DNA of 64,000 nucleotides from Stakelama portus. Lineage in GTDB: Bacteria; Pseudomonadota; Alphaproteobacteria; Sphingomonadales; Sphingomonadaceae. Below the pieces are notes generated by a model that saw only the letters and a program-made list of their open reading frames with translations, had not been told where the DNA came from and searched no databases. The translations under genes were made by a program, and so were the position numbers. Positions 28,116 through 36,229 of the stretch are shown here, in pieces. The stretch's first letter is position 1, and each line of letters opens with the position of its first letter. The stretch is taken from NCBI RefSeq assembly GCF_003171655.1, contig NZ_QFZL01000001.1, positions 992,001 through 1,056,000 of the forward strand, written 5' to 3'.

Positions 28116-28505
28116 TTATTCGGCCGCTTCGGTTTCCTGCGGGCGGGTATCGCGACGCTCGGCGATACGCGCCGACTTGCCGCGGCGACCGCGCAGATAA
28201 TAGAGCTTGGCGCGACGCACGACACCGCGACGGACGACTTCGATGCTGTCGATGTTCGGCGAATAGAGCGGGAAAACGCGCTCGACGCCTTCGCCGAACG
28301 AAATCTTGCGCACGGTGAAGCTCGAACCCATGCCCTTGTTCGAACGCGCGATGCACACGCCTTCGAAATTCTGGACGCGGGTGCGCTCGCCTTCAACCAC
28401 CTTCACGCCGATCTTCAACGTGTCGCCGGCGCGGAACTCCGGAATCTTCTTCGCCTCGTTGAACTTGGCGATCTGTTCAGCTTCGATCGTCTGAATGAGG
28501 TTCAT
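28116..28505 (-). CDS. rplS: 50S ribosomal protein L19
   Basis: The 129-residue L19 has [47 protein letters not shown] and [11 protein letters not shown], all family signatures, plus a short acidic tail. It lies 12 bases after trmD and is the last gene of the split ffh-rpsP-rimM-trmD-rplS series. Confidence 0.97.
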   Translation of the reverse strand: MNLIQTIEAEQIAKFNEAKKIPEFRAGDTLKIGVKVVEGERTRVQNFEGVCIARSNKGMGSSFTVRKISFGEGVERVFPLYSPNIDSIEVVRRGVVRRAKLYYLRGRRGKSARIAERRDTRPQETEAAE

Positions 28506-28517
28506 CTCAATTCGTCC

Positions 28518-29240
28518 CTAATCTTCTCGCCGCGCACCAGAGGGAGACTGAACCCGAGCGCCCTCATGGCGCTCCCAAAGGTCCGGCCTCCTTAGCCGTG
28601 TATCTCGCTCAGCCATCGACTTTCGCCAGGCCGCGATTTTCGCATGATCCCCCGATCGCAGCACTTCGGGGATCGTGCGTCCTTCCCATTCTACTGGTCG
28701 GGTATATTGCGGATATTCGAGCAGCCCCGTTTCGAAGCTCTCGTCATCTCCGCTTGAAGGCGCGCCCATTACGCCGGGAAGCAGGCGAATGCAAGCATCA
28801 AGCAGCACCAGCGCGCCCATTTCTCCGCCCGAGAGGACATAGTCGCCGATCGAGACGGGTTCGATCGCGCGTGCCTCGAACAAGCGCTCGTCAAATCCTT
28901 CGAACCGGCCACAAAGGATCGATACGCCCGGCCCCTGCGCGATTTCGCGAACGCGCTGTTGCGTGAGCGGCGTTCCGCGCGGCGTCATCGCCAGGATCGG
29001 GCAGTCACCGGCGACGCTGTCGACGGCGGCGGCGAGCACATCGGCGCGCAGCACCATCCCCGCCCCGCCGCCCGCCGGCGTGTCATCGACCGAACGATGC
29101 TTGTCAGTGGCGAAATCGCGAATCTGCACCGCATCGAGCGACCAACTGCCCTCGCGCAGCGCCCTGCCCGCCAGCGACACACCGAGCGGCCCGGGAAACA
29201 TCTCGGGATACAGCGTCAATATGGTTGCAGCGAAAGGCAT
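28518..29240 (-). CDS. trmD: tRNA (guanine-N1-)-methyltransferase
   Basis: Methylates G37 of tRNAs reading CNN codons. The 240-residue protein has [16 protein letters not shown] at the start, the SAM-binding trefoil-knot segments [11 protein letters not shown] and [15 protein letters not shown], and [14 protein letters not shown]. In most proteobacteria it directly follows rimM; here about 4.2 kb of other genes separate the two. It is cotranscribed with rplS. Confidence 0.97.
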   Translation of the reverse strand: MPFAATILTLYPEMFPGPLGVSLAGRALREGSWSLDAVQIRDFATDKHRSVDDTPAGGGAGMVLRADVLAAAVDSVAGDCPILAMTPRGTPLTQQRVREIAQGPGVSILCGRFEGFDERLFEARAIEPVSIGDYVLSGGEMGALVLLDACIRLLPGVMGAPSSGDDESFETGLLEYPQYTRPVEWEGRTIPEVLRSGDHAKIAAWRKSMAERDTRLRRPDLWERHEGARVQSPSGARRED

Positions 29241-29304
29241 CGGTTTCCCGGAGAATGAATGGCGTGCGGAGTGCGTTGTTATGACGGCGATAGCAAGCCG
29301 CGTT

Positions 29305-29691
29305 TCAGTGCGTCCAGTCGGCGATCCGCAAGCCGGTCACGATGCGGAAATCGCGTGCATTGGTCGTCGCGAGCGTGACATCGAGCGCCAGTGCATGCGC
29401 AGCGATCAGCCGGTCGAACTTGCCGCGCGCCGCGCGGGCGGCGGGGAACGCCTTCGCCGCCGCAACATCGAACGGCAGTACCGGCACGCGGGCCATCAGG
29501 GCATCGATCTGGCTGCTGGTCTCACCAGGCCGCCGGGCAAGACCAGCGGCCAGTTCCGCGAGCGTAATGGCAGACATTGCAGTCGCTCCCACCGGCATCT
29601 GCTCGATACGGTGCACGATCCTGCTCCCGCCGCGCAAAATCCGGATGCACACGCTGGTATCCAGCACGAATTGAAGGTCGCCGTTCGCCAT
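29305..29691 (-). CDS. PIN-domain protein, VapC-like ribonuclease
   Basis: A 128-residue PIN domain with the expected acidic metal site: D11 in FVLDTSV, E46 in LAEL, D93 in [11 protein letters not shown] and D114 in TTNARDF. Chromosomal VapC toxins cut tRNA or rRNA and are normally preceded by a small antitoxin gene on the same strand. Upstream of this gene (29692 on) there is no minus-strand antitoxin, because the divergent flavoprotein gene starts 60 bases away. It may be a solitary remnant or a non-toxin PIN nuclease. Confidence 0.85.
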   Translation of the reverse strand: MANGDLQFVLDTSVCIRILRGGSRIVHRIEQMPVGATAMSAITLAELAAGLARRPGETSSQIDALMARVPVLPFDVAAAKAFPAARAARGKFDRLIAAHALALDVTLATTNARDFRIVTGLRIADWTH

Positions 29692-29750
29692 CCCCCGGCG
29701 ATAGCATCGGTCGAGGGAACCTGTCGCCCCGCTGCACGCTTGCGCTCTTC

Positions 29751-30656
29751 ATGGACGATTGCATCATCATCGGCGCCGGGCCGGCCGGATTGACCGCCGC
29801 GATCTATCTCGCGCGCTTTCACCTTAAGATCCGGCTGTTCGACTGTGGCACCAGCCGCGCCGCGCTGATCCCGCGCACGCATAATCATGCCGGCTATCCC
29901 GACGGTATCAAGGGCACTGAATTGTTACGCCGAATGCGCGAACAGGCTGCGCATTTCGGAGCGTTTCGCGAGGAACATCGGGTAACGCGGATCGAACCGA
30001 TAGACGCGGGTTTCCGCGTGCGAACCGAACATGACGAATGGTCGACCCGGTCGGTTCTGCTCGCCACCGGCGTCGAGAACCACCGGCCCGACATGGACAA
30101 GCGGCTGCATGACGAAGCGCTGGCGTGCGGACTGATTCGCTACTGCCCGATCTGCGACGGATATGAAGTGACCGACAAGCGGATCGGCGTGATCGGCACC
30201 AGCAACCATGGCATGCGTGAGGCGCTGTTTCTGCGCGGCTATTCGGCCGATGTGACCTTGATCGCCCCCGATGCCGCGCATGAACTGGATCGCGAATGCC
30301 AAACGGCGCTGGATGACGCCGGAATCGCCCGGATCGACGGCCCCTGCGGCGGATGGGCGATCGAAGACGATCATATCGCCCTGGACACTGCTGCAGGGCG
30401 AATGGTCTTCGACACCGTCTATCCTGCGCTCGGTTCACGCATCCGTTCGGAACTTGCCGTAGCGGCGGGCGCGGATGCCGACGATCTCGGCTGCCTCAAG
30501 GTCGACAGCCATCAGCGCACATCGATCCCCGGCCTGTTTGCGGCAGGAGACGTCATCAAAGGGCTCGACCAGATCAGTCATGCGATGGGTCAGGGCGGCG
30601 TCGCGGCCACGTCGATCCGCAACATGCTGGCGGAGCAGCGCCCGATCCGGCGTTGA
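29751..30656 (+). CDS. Thioredoxin-reductase-like FAD-dependent oxidoreductase
   Basis: A 301-residue flavoprotein of the TrxR fold. The FAD site GAGPAG is at residues 8-13; LLATGVE and the C-terminal [14 protein letters not shown] segments are standard. The redox pair is CPIC (C132, C135), not the usual CATC. Where TrxR has GGGDSA for NADPH, this protein has GTSNHG, and the HRR-type phosphate motif is not evident, so NADPH use is doubtful and another donor is possible. It starts at ATG 29751 and is alone on the plus strand between vapC and the betaine genes. Confidence 0.85.
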   Translation: MDDCIIIGAGPAGLTAAIYLARFHLKIRLFDCGTSRAALIPRTHNHAGYPDGIKGTELLRRMREQAAHFGAFREEHRVTRIEPIDAGFRVRTEHDEWSTRSVLLATGVENHRPDMDKRLHDEALACGLIRYCPICDGYEVTDKRIGVIGTSNHGMREALFLRGYSADVTLIAPDAAHELDRECQTALDDAGIARIDGPCGGWAIEDDHIALDTAAGRMVFDTVYPALGSRIRSELAVAAGADADDLGCLKVDSHQRTSIPGLFAAGDVIKGLDQISHAMGQGGVAATSIRNMLAEQRPIRR

Positions 30657-30687
30657 ACCGGGCGCTTTGTCCCAACTTCCGCCCGGC

Positions 30688-31515
30688 TCAGCCGCGTTTG
30701 CGGAAATGCATGATGCCCCACGCGAGCTTGCCCGCCCGGCCGCCTTCGACCCAATAGGACAGCCCCTTGAGCATCCGGTCGACGAACGCATCACTCGCCT
30801 TCACTTCGTCGCGGCGCGCGTCCAGCTCTTCGGCAACCCGGCCATAATGATTGGCGAGCTGCGGCGTGTGATTTTCGATCTCGACCACATCGAAACCGCG
30901 CTTGCCCAGTTCCTCGCGATAGAATGCGAACGACGCCAGATCGGGCAAATGGATGCGGTCATAGATCGGCTGAAGATCCGACGTGTCGGTCAGCCCGTCG
31001 GCCTGCATCGGATCGGTGAACAGAAATTCCCCGCCCGGTTTCAACACGCGCGCAACTTCGTCGAGCACCGCCTTACGATCGGGCGCGTGCAGGATCGCGT
31101 CTTGGCTCCACACGATATCGAAACTGTCGGCATCGAACGGCAGATCATCGAACGACCCGTCAACCACATCGATCCGGTCGTTCAGCCCCGCAGCACCGGT
31201 TAGCTCGCGGTTCCGGTCATTCTCGCGCGGGGCGATGTTGAGGCAAGTGACATGCCCTGCCCCATGCTGCGACACCAGCCGACGTGCACCGCCGCCGTAA
31301 CCAGCGCCGATGTCGAGAATCTTCTTCCCCGATAGATCGCCGAGCCGCGCCGCCATATGATCGACGGTCCTGCGGCTGGCGGTACGGATATCCTGCGTCT
31401 CGCCATACAGGCCGACATGGATGTCCTCGCCGCCCCAGATGGTGTGATAGAAATCATCCGCATCGGCGCTGTCATAATAATCGCGCGCGGTCGCTACCCC
31501 GGCATCAACCGTCAT
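30688..31515 (-). CDS. Sarcosine/dimethylglycine N-methyltransferase
   Basis: Catalyses the last two methylations of glycine betaine synthesis (sarcosine to dimethylglycine to betaine) with SAM. The 275-residue protein starts with MTVDAGVATARDYYDSADAD and has HTIWGGEDIHVGLY, the SAM motif ILDIGAGYGGGAR and WSQDAILHAPDRK, close to known SDMTs. The frame continues upstream to 31626 inside GSMT; ATG 31515 is chosen. It overlaps GSMT by 11 bases, forming a two-gene operon. Confidence in the reaction rests on the pairing. Confidence 0.9.
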   Translation of the reverse strand: MTVDAGVATARDYYDSADADDFYHTIWGGEDIHVGLYGETQDIRTASRRTVDHMAARLGDLSGKKILDIGAGYGGGARRLVSQHGAGHVTCLNIAPRENDRNRELTGAAGLNDRIDVVDGSFDDLPFDADSFDIVWSQDAILHAPDRKAVLDEVARVLKPGGEFLFTDPMQADGLTDTSDLQPIYDRIHLPDLASFAFYREELGKRGFDVVEIENHTPQLANHYGRVAEELDARRDEVKASDAFVDRMLKGLSYWVEGGRAGKLAWGIMHFRKRG

Positions 31516-32329
31516 AGCTTTTCTCCGCCAGGTGGATGAAGAAGTCCGGCGCCTTTTCCTCGCCTTCCTCCTGGAAGTCGCCATAGCTGTGTACCTGCTG
31601 AAAGCCGACGTCGCGCAGCAGGCCACGGATATAATCCTTCCGGATCGGGCACATGTTCAGATAATAATCCGACCCGTCGGGAAAGCTGTATTTGAACCGC
31701 GTCAGCGTCTCGTCGACATATTCCGGCTCAGCCGTGACCTGGTCGCCGCAATAATAATATTTGTGCTTGGTATCGAACCCTTCGTCGAGAATGCGGTCAT
31801 AATTGCGCTGGTCGAGGATCAGGATGCCGTCATGCTTCAGCGCGGCATAGAATTCCGCGAGCGCCCGGCGACGGTCATTCTCGTCGAACAAATGGGTGAA
31901 GCTGTTGCCGAGGCAGATAATCGCGTCATATTTGCCATGGACATCCCGGTTCAGCCAGCGCCAGTCGGCATGGACGGTCTTGAGCATCAGCCCCTCGTCC
32001 ATCGCATTCTTGAACGCCTTGGCGAGCATTTCGGCAGAGCCATCCGCAGAGGTGACGTCGAACCCGGCCTTGAGCAGCTGGACCGAGTGAAATCCGGTGC
32101 CGGTCGATACGTCGAGCACGCTCTTCTTGCCGCGTGCCTTGAGCACATCGATGAAGAACTGTCCTTCGCTCTTTGCGCGGGCTTCCCAATCGATCAGTTC
32201 GTCCCACTTCTCCACGAAACCGCGGACATATTCGCCCGTATAGGTGTCGGTATCGCGGACAGCGACCGGATCGTCGCCGTAATCCTGCGTTTTTTCGGGC
32301 GCGAAAACGCCGTTCTGCGTCTGATTCAT
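31505..32329 (-). CDS. Glycine/sarcosine N-methyltransferase
   Basis: Catalyses the first steps of betaine synthesis from glycine with SAM. It is a 274-residue protein with YVRGFVEKWDELIDWEARAK, the SAM motif VLDVSTGTGFHSVQL, the CLGNSFTHL segment and LDQRNYDRIL, all typical for GSMT. GAGGGGACAGG stands just before the ATG. It is the first gene of a two-gene operon read from a sigma-70-like promoter at 32426-32454. Such a pathway is known mostly from halophilic or marine bacteria. Confidence 0.92.
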   Translation of the reverse strand: MNQTQNGVFAPEKTQDYGDDPVAVRDTDTYTGEYVRGFVEKWDELIDWEARAKSEGQFFIDVLKARGKKSVLDVSTGTGFHSVQLLKAGFDVTSADGSAEMLAKAFKNAMDEGLMLKTVHADWRWLNRDVHGKYDAIICLGNSFTHLFDENDRRRALAEFYAALKHDGILILDQRNYDRILDEGFDTKHKYYYCGDQVTAEPEYVDETLTRFKYSFPDGSDYYLNMCPIRKDYIRGLLRDVGFQQVHSYGDFQEEGEEKAPDFFIHLAEKSYDG

Positions 32330-32425
32330 CCTGTCCCCTCAATTTGCGCGGGCTCGCACGGAAACACCCCCTATCGAGGCGAGCGCATGGGAAGCGCGCG
32401 GCGAGTCCTGTGGAATTGCCCGCAC

Positions 32426-32454
32426 ATTAGAACAGGAATAGGCTTCGAAAGCAA
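32426..32454 (-). promoter_or_regulatory. Putative sigma-70 promoter of the betaine operon
   Basis: On the minus strand, TTGCTT (complement of 32449-32454) and TCTAAT (complement of 32426-32431) are separated by 17 bases, about 100 bases upstream of the GSMT start. The match to TTGACA/TATAAT is moderate but lies in an AT-richer intergenic stretch. Confidence 0.4.
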
Positions 32455-32537
32455 ACATCGTCGCCTTGCTGATATGCAAAGGCATCAATGGATGATCGAA
32501 CCATCAGCGCCAAGGTATCGCGTTGGAGACAGCGGCG

Positions 32538-32567
32538 ATATAATGTGACCATTATCTTACATTATAT
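32538..32567. repeat. Inverted repeat in the AT-rich upstream region of the betaine operon
   Basis: ATATAATGT (32538-32546) and its exact complement ACATTATAT (32559-32567) are spaced by 12 bases. CATTAT also occurs at 32550-32555 and 32560-32565, ten bases apart. The 357-base gap 32330-32686 holds no gene and is markedly AT-richer than its surroundings. The element is about 85 bases upstream of the candidate promoter; a regulator-binding site is a reasonable inference. Confidence 0.6.
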
Positions 32568-32686
32568 TTTCAATAACAAGCAGGCATGAAACAGCATTAA
32601 ATATGTGATGGGTCGGCGATCGACACAGTATCTTTGAAATCACCACGCGATTCGCAGGTTATAAATAACGAAATTGGCAGGAAACT

Positions 32687-33421
32687 TCAGCGCGTGAGCG
32701 GTACGTGACCAGTCATCAGCGCATGCGCCCAGTCCGGACGGCCGAGCGCCGCAGCGCGATCGGCGGCTGCGCGACAATCATAGGCGATCGACCGCACGTC
32801 GATCCGGTCAGGTTCGACCACCAGATAGCGCGCCTGCGGATCGCCATTTTCGACGATATAGGGTTCGGGCTGATCGTCCGAATATGCCTGCAGCCCGACG
32901 CTGCCCGCATTGGCCACCCGGCGACCATCAGCCAGCGTGACCGTGCGTGCGACATGCGTATGTCCGCACAGCGTCAGCGGTACATCCACCGTGCCGAGCC
33001 GCCCGGCAATCTCGCCTTCGCGTGCTTCGATCAGTCGCCCGTCAACAACATCGAACAGGAAATGGGTGATGTCGCTTTCCGGCGTGCCGTGACACAGGAA
33101 AAGTCCCGGCAACGCCAGCGTCTCCGGCAGCGAATCGATCCAGCAAAGCTGCGTTTCGTCCAACAGGCTGCGCGTCAGCCGGTCGGTCTCGCCCATCCGC
33201 TCGTGCGGCAGCGTCAGCACCTGCCGTTCGTGATTGCCGGCGATCGTCGGCCAGTTGCGCGCCATCAGCCATTCGGCGGTTTCGGCGGGCCAGAGCGGGC
33301 CTGAGAGAATGTCGCCAAGATTGAGAAACGTGTCGCATCCCTGCGCCAGTGCATCGGCATGGCACGCTTTGAGCGCCGGCAGATTTCCGTGAATGTCGCT
33401 GAAGACGGCGAACCGCTTCAC
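32687..33421 (-). CDS. Calcineurin-like metallophosphoesterase (YfcE/diadenosine-phosphatase type)
   Basis: A 244-residue single-domain phosphatase with the complete two-metal signature: FSDIHGN (DxH), NLGDILSGP (GD), AGNHER (GNHE), LCHGTP and CGHTHVA (GHTH). The substrate is unknown; phosphodiesters or protein phosphates are both possible. It starts at GTG 33421, overlapping the rimM stop as GTGA, so it is translated with the rpsP-rimM series. In most relatives trmD takes this place. Confidence 0.9.
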   Translation of the reverse strand: MKRFAVFSDIHGNLPALKACHADALAQGCDTFLNLGDILSGPLWPAETAEWLMARNWPTIAGNHERQVLTLPHERMGETDRLTRSLLDETQLCWIDSLPETLALPGLFLCHGTPESDITHFLFDVVDGRLIEAREGEIAGRLGTVDVPLTLCGHTHVARTVTLADGRRVANAGSVGLQAYSDDQPEPYIVENGDPQARYLVVEPDRIDVRSIAYDCRAAADRAAALGRPDWAHALMTGHVPLTR

Positions 33422-33894
33422 GCGGCGAATGCCGCCGCAACGATCAGCCGGTCAGCATCCCATTCGGGCACCGCCTCGGCGTTCATCGGCACCATGAAGC
33501 GCTTGCCGTCGGGCCGCTCGATCTCCAGCACATCGCCCGCGCCGTAATTGTCGACCGCGATCACGGTGCCCAGCGTTTCGCCGCCATCGGAAATCGCGGG
33601 CAGGCCGAGCAGGTCGACATGATAATATTCGCCTTCGCCCAGCGGAGGCAGCGCGGATCGCGGCACGGTCAGTTCGGTGCCGCGCATCGCCTCGGCCGCA
33701 TTGCGGTCCTTTATTTCGGCGAAGCGCGCAATCGCGCCGTTCGGGCCCTCACGCAGCGATTTGAGCGTGAGGGATCCCGAATTGAACGCCCGATAGGCGT
33801 CCAGGTCTTCGGCAAAGACCTTGAGGCGGACCTCGCCCGTCACGCCGTGCGCGCCGATGATGACGGCGAGCGTGACGGGCTTGTCGTTCGGCAA
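33418..33894 (-). CDS. rimM: Ribosome maturation factor RimM
   Basis: Assists 30S head assembly around S19. The 158-residue protein has the N-terminal GAHGVTGEVRLK segment, and the PRC-barrel part with EYYHVDLLGL and VPMNAEAVP near the end. The only sensible start is TTG 33894, three bases after the rpsP stop. It is coupled by GTGA to the phosphoesterase. Confidence 0.95.
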   Translation of the reverse strand: MPNDKPVTLAVIIGAHGVTGEVRLKVFAEDLDAYRAFNSGSLTLKSLREGPNGAIARFAEIKDRNAAEAMRGTELTVPRSALPPLGEGEYYHVDLLGLPAISDGGETLGTVIAVDNYGAGDVLEIERPDGKRFMVPMNAEAVPEWDADRLIVAAAFAA

Positions 33895-33897
33895 GGA

Positions 33898-34398
33898 TCA
33901 GCCCTCGGCCGGGGGAGTCTCTTCGGCAGTCGCTTCGGCGACCTGCTCGGCTTCCGGCGTGGCGTCTTCGGTCGCCGCTTCGACTTCGGCCGCGATCACT
34001 TCCTCGGCTTCGGTCACTTCGGCGGGCGCTGCCGCTGCTTCGGCTGCCGCTTCCTCGGCTGCCTTCGCCTTTTCGGCGCGCTCTTCGGCGCGTTCCTTGG
34101 CCTTTTCGCCCGGTTCGGCCTTGTTCGGGTTGTTGCGCGCGGCGCGCTCCTTGATGCCGGCGGCGTCGAGGAAGCGAGCGACACGGTCGGTCGGCTGCGC
34201 ACCGACGCTCAGCCAATGCTTGGCACGCTCACCGTCCAGAACGACGCGCTTTTCGTCATCCTTGGCGAGCAGCGGGTTATAGGTGCCGATCTTCTCGATG
34301 AAGCTGCCGTCGCGCGGGCTGCGCGCGTCGGCGATCACGATCCGGTAATAGGGGCGCTTCTTCGAACCGCCGCGCGACAGACGCATGCTAACTGCCAT
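33898..34398 (-). CDS. rpsP: 30S ribosomal protein S16 with long acidic tail
   Basis: The first 85 residues are canonical S16 ([46 protein letters not shown]). A further 80-residue Ala/Glu/Lys-rich extension follows, doubling the usual size; shorter extensions of this kind are seen in alphaproteobacterial S16. The tail is low complexity and probably disordered. The gene lies between ffh and rimM. Confidence 0.96.
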   Translation of the reverse strand: MAVSMRLSRGGSKKRPYYRIVIADARSPRDGSFIEKIGTYNPLLAKDDEKRVVLDGERAKHWLSVGAQPTDRVARFLDAAGIKERAARNNPNKAEPGEKAKERAEERAEKAKAAEEAAAEAAAAPAEVTEAEEVIAAEVEAATEDATPEAEQVAEATAEETPPAEG

Positions 34399-34417
34399 GA
34401 TATTCTCTCTTTTCTTC

Positions 34418-34512
34418 CGTCGCTCCCGCGGAGGCGGGAGCCTATCGCTCTTCCAATAATCGCCGCCCCTCAGTCGCGAGAGACACGGGCCCCTGCCTCC
34501 GCAGGGGCGACG
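34418..34512. repeat. Paired inverted REP-like hairpins between ffh and rpsP
   Basis: Two hairpins lie head to head. The left has arms GCTCCCGC and GCGGGAGC (34422-34441) with loop GGAG; the right has arms GCCCCTGC and GCAGGGGC (34489-34508) with loop CTCC. Read on opposite strands the units match: CGTCGC, then pyrimidine-rich arm, GCGGAGGC, then GGGC or GGAGC. This is the arrangement of a bacterial interspersed mosaic element. There is no T-run, so a terminator is less likely. Confidence 0.65.
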
Positions 34513-34516
34513 AAAC

Positions 34517-36001
34517 TCATTTCTTCTTCATCAGATTCTCGAAACCGGGAGGCAGTTTCTGCCCACCGGGAAGGCCGGGCATGCCGCCGCCCAGCTTGCC
34601 CATCATGTCGCCCATTTCGGGACCGCCCAGGGCATTGCCAACGCCGCCCATGCCGCCAGCGGGACCGCCCTTGCCCATCATCGCCATCAGGCCCTTGAGG
34701 CCGCCCATCTTCTTGAGCTTCTTCATCGCCGTCTGCATCTCCTGATGCATCTTGATGAGCTTGTTGACGTCCTGAACGGTGGTGCCGCTGCCCTTGGCGA
34801 TCCGGATCTTGCGCTTGGCGTTGAGCAGTTCGGGCTTGGCGCGCTCCTTCGGCGTCATCGACGTGATCATCGCGTCCATGCGCAACAACACCCGCTCGTC
34901 GACCGCGCCATTGGCCATCGCCTGCTGCGCCTTCTTCATGCCGGGGATCATCCCCGCCAGCGCGCCAAGTCCGCCCATGTTGCGCATCTGCGCCAGCTGC
35001 GAGCGGAGGTCGTTCATGTCGAACTTCCCCTTGGCGAGCCGCTGCGCCATGCGCTCGGCATCTTCCTGCTCGATCGACTGGGCGGCTTTCTCGACCAGCG
35101 ACACGACGTCGCCCATGCCCAGGATGCGACCCGCGACGCGCTTGGGGTGGAACGGCTCGATCGCATCGAGCTTTTCGCCGACACCGGCAAATTTGATCGG
35201 CTTGCCGGTCACCGACCGCATCGACAGCGCCGCACCGCCGCGCGCGTCGCCGTCCATCCGGGTCAGGATCACGCCGGTCAGCGGCACCTGCTCAGAGAAG
35301 TTCTGCGCGACATTGACTGCGTCCTGGCCGGTCAGGCTGTCGACGACGAGCAGGATTTCCTGCGGCCGGGAAATGTCGGCAACCGCCTTCATTTCCTCCA
35401 TCAGCGCCTGATCGACGTGGAGACGGCCCGCCGTGTCGAGCATCACGACGTCAAAGCCCTGCAGCTTGGCCGATTGCAGTGCCCGCTTGGCGATTTCGAC
35501 CGGCTGCTGCCCCTTGACGATCGGCAGCGTGGTGACTTCGGTCTGTTCGCCGAGCACCGCCAGCTGTTCCTGCGCGGCCGGACGATTGACGTCGAGCGAA
35601 GCCATCATCGCCTTCTTGCCCTGCTTCTTGAGCAACTTGGCAAGCTTGGCGGTGGTGGTCGTCTTGCCCGACCCCTGAAGGCCGACGAGCATGATGACGG
35701 CCGGCGGCGTCACGTCGATTTCCAGCTCGGCCGTATCGGGGCCCAGCATGGCGACCAGCGCGTCGTGAACGATCTTCACGACCTGCTGGCCCGGAGTCAC
35801 CGAACGCAAAACATTCTGGCCGATCGCCGCTTCGGTCACTTCATCGACGAACTTGCGGGCAACCGGCAGCGCCACGTCCGCTTCGAGCAGCGCGACCCGC
35901 ACTTCGCGCATCGCGGTGCGGACATCGGCCTCGGTCAGCGCGCCACGGCTGCGCAGACGGTCGAAAACGCCGCCAAGCCGTTCGCTCAGACTATCGAACA
36001 T
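34517..36001 (-). CDS. ffh: Signal recognition particle protein Ffh
   Basis: GTPase that targets nascent membrane proteins to FtsY. It has 494 residues, with the N domain, the P-loop GLQGSGKTT (107-115), the DTAGRL motif, TKMDG-type [11 protein letters not shown], and a Met-rich M domain (for example [19 protein letters not shown]) ending in a Gly/Met tail. It is the first gene of the ffh-rpsP-rimM series, separated from rpsP by a REP-like pair. Confidence 0.98.
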   Translation of the reverse strand: MFDSLSERLGGVFDRLRSRGALTEADVRTAMREVRVALLEADVALPVARKFVDEVTEAAIGQNVLRSVTPGQQVVKIVHDALVAMLGPDTAELEIDVTPPAVIMLVGLQGSGKTTTTAKLAKLLKKQGKKAMMASLDVNRPAAQEQLAVLGEQTEVTTLPIVKGQQPVEIAKRALQSAKLQGFDVVMLDTAGRLHVDQALMEEMKAVADISRPQEILLVVDSLTGQDAVNVAQNFSEQVPLTGVILTRMDGDARGGAALSMRSVTGKPIKFAGVGEKLDAIEPFHPKRVAGRILGMGDVVSLVEKAAQSIEQEDAERMAQRLAKGKFDMNDLRSQLAQMRNMGGLGALAGMIPGMKKAQQAMANGAVDERVLLRMDAMITSMTPKERAKPELLNAKRKIRIAKGSGTTVQDVNKLIKMHQEMQTAMKKLKKMGGLKGLMAMMGKGGPAGGMGGVGNALGGPEMGDMMGKLGGGMPGLPGGQKLPPGFENLMKKK

Positions 36002-36229
36002 GACACAATCACTCCAAATTCAGGCCGACCTGACGAAAACGCACAAAACGCCGGCGGACGAAACCTCGTCGGCCAGCGTCACCCGCACTCGGGCACGATG
36101 TGCACATTCCCAGGGAACGGCTGCGTTGCGCGATAGCGGAGCGTCGCAAAAAGCGCAAGCCGCATGGAGTTTAACCCGATCTACACTTCCGGTGCCGAAT
36201 AGTCCGCCAATCTATGGGGACCCAACGGG

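Noticed and set aside
36002..36229. Regulatory element or small gene upstream of ffh and the GGDEF-EAL gene
   Set aside because: I see no clear promoter, hairpin or frame with coding features in this 228-base gap.
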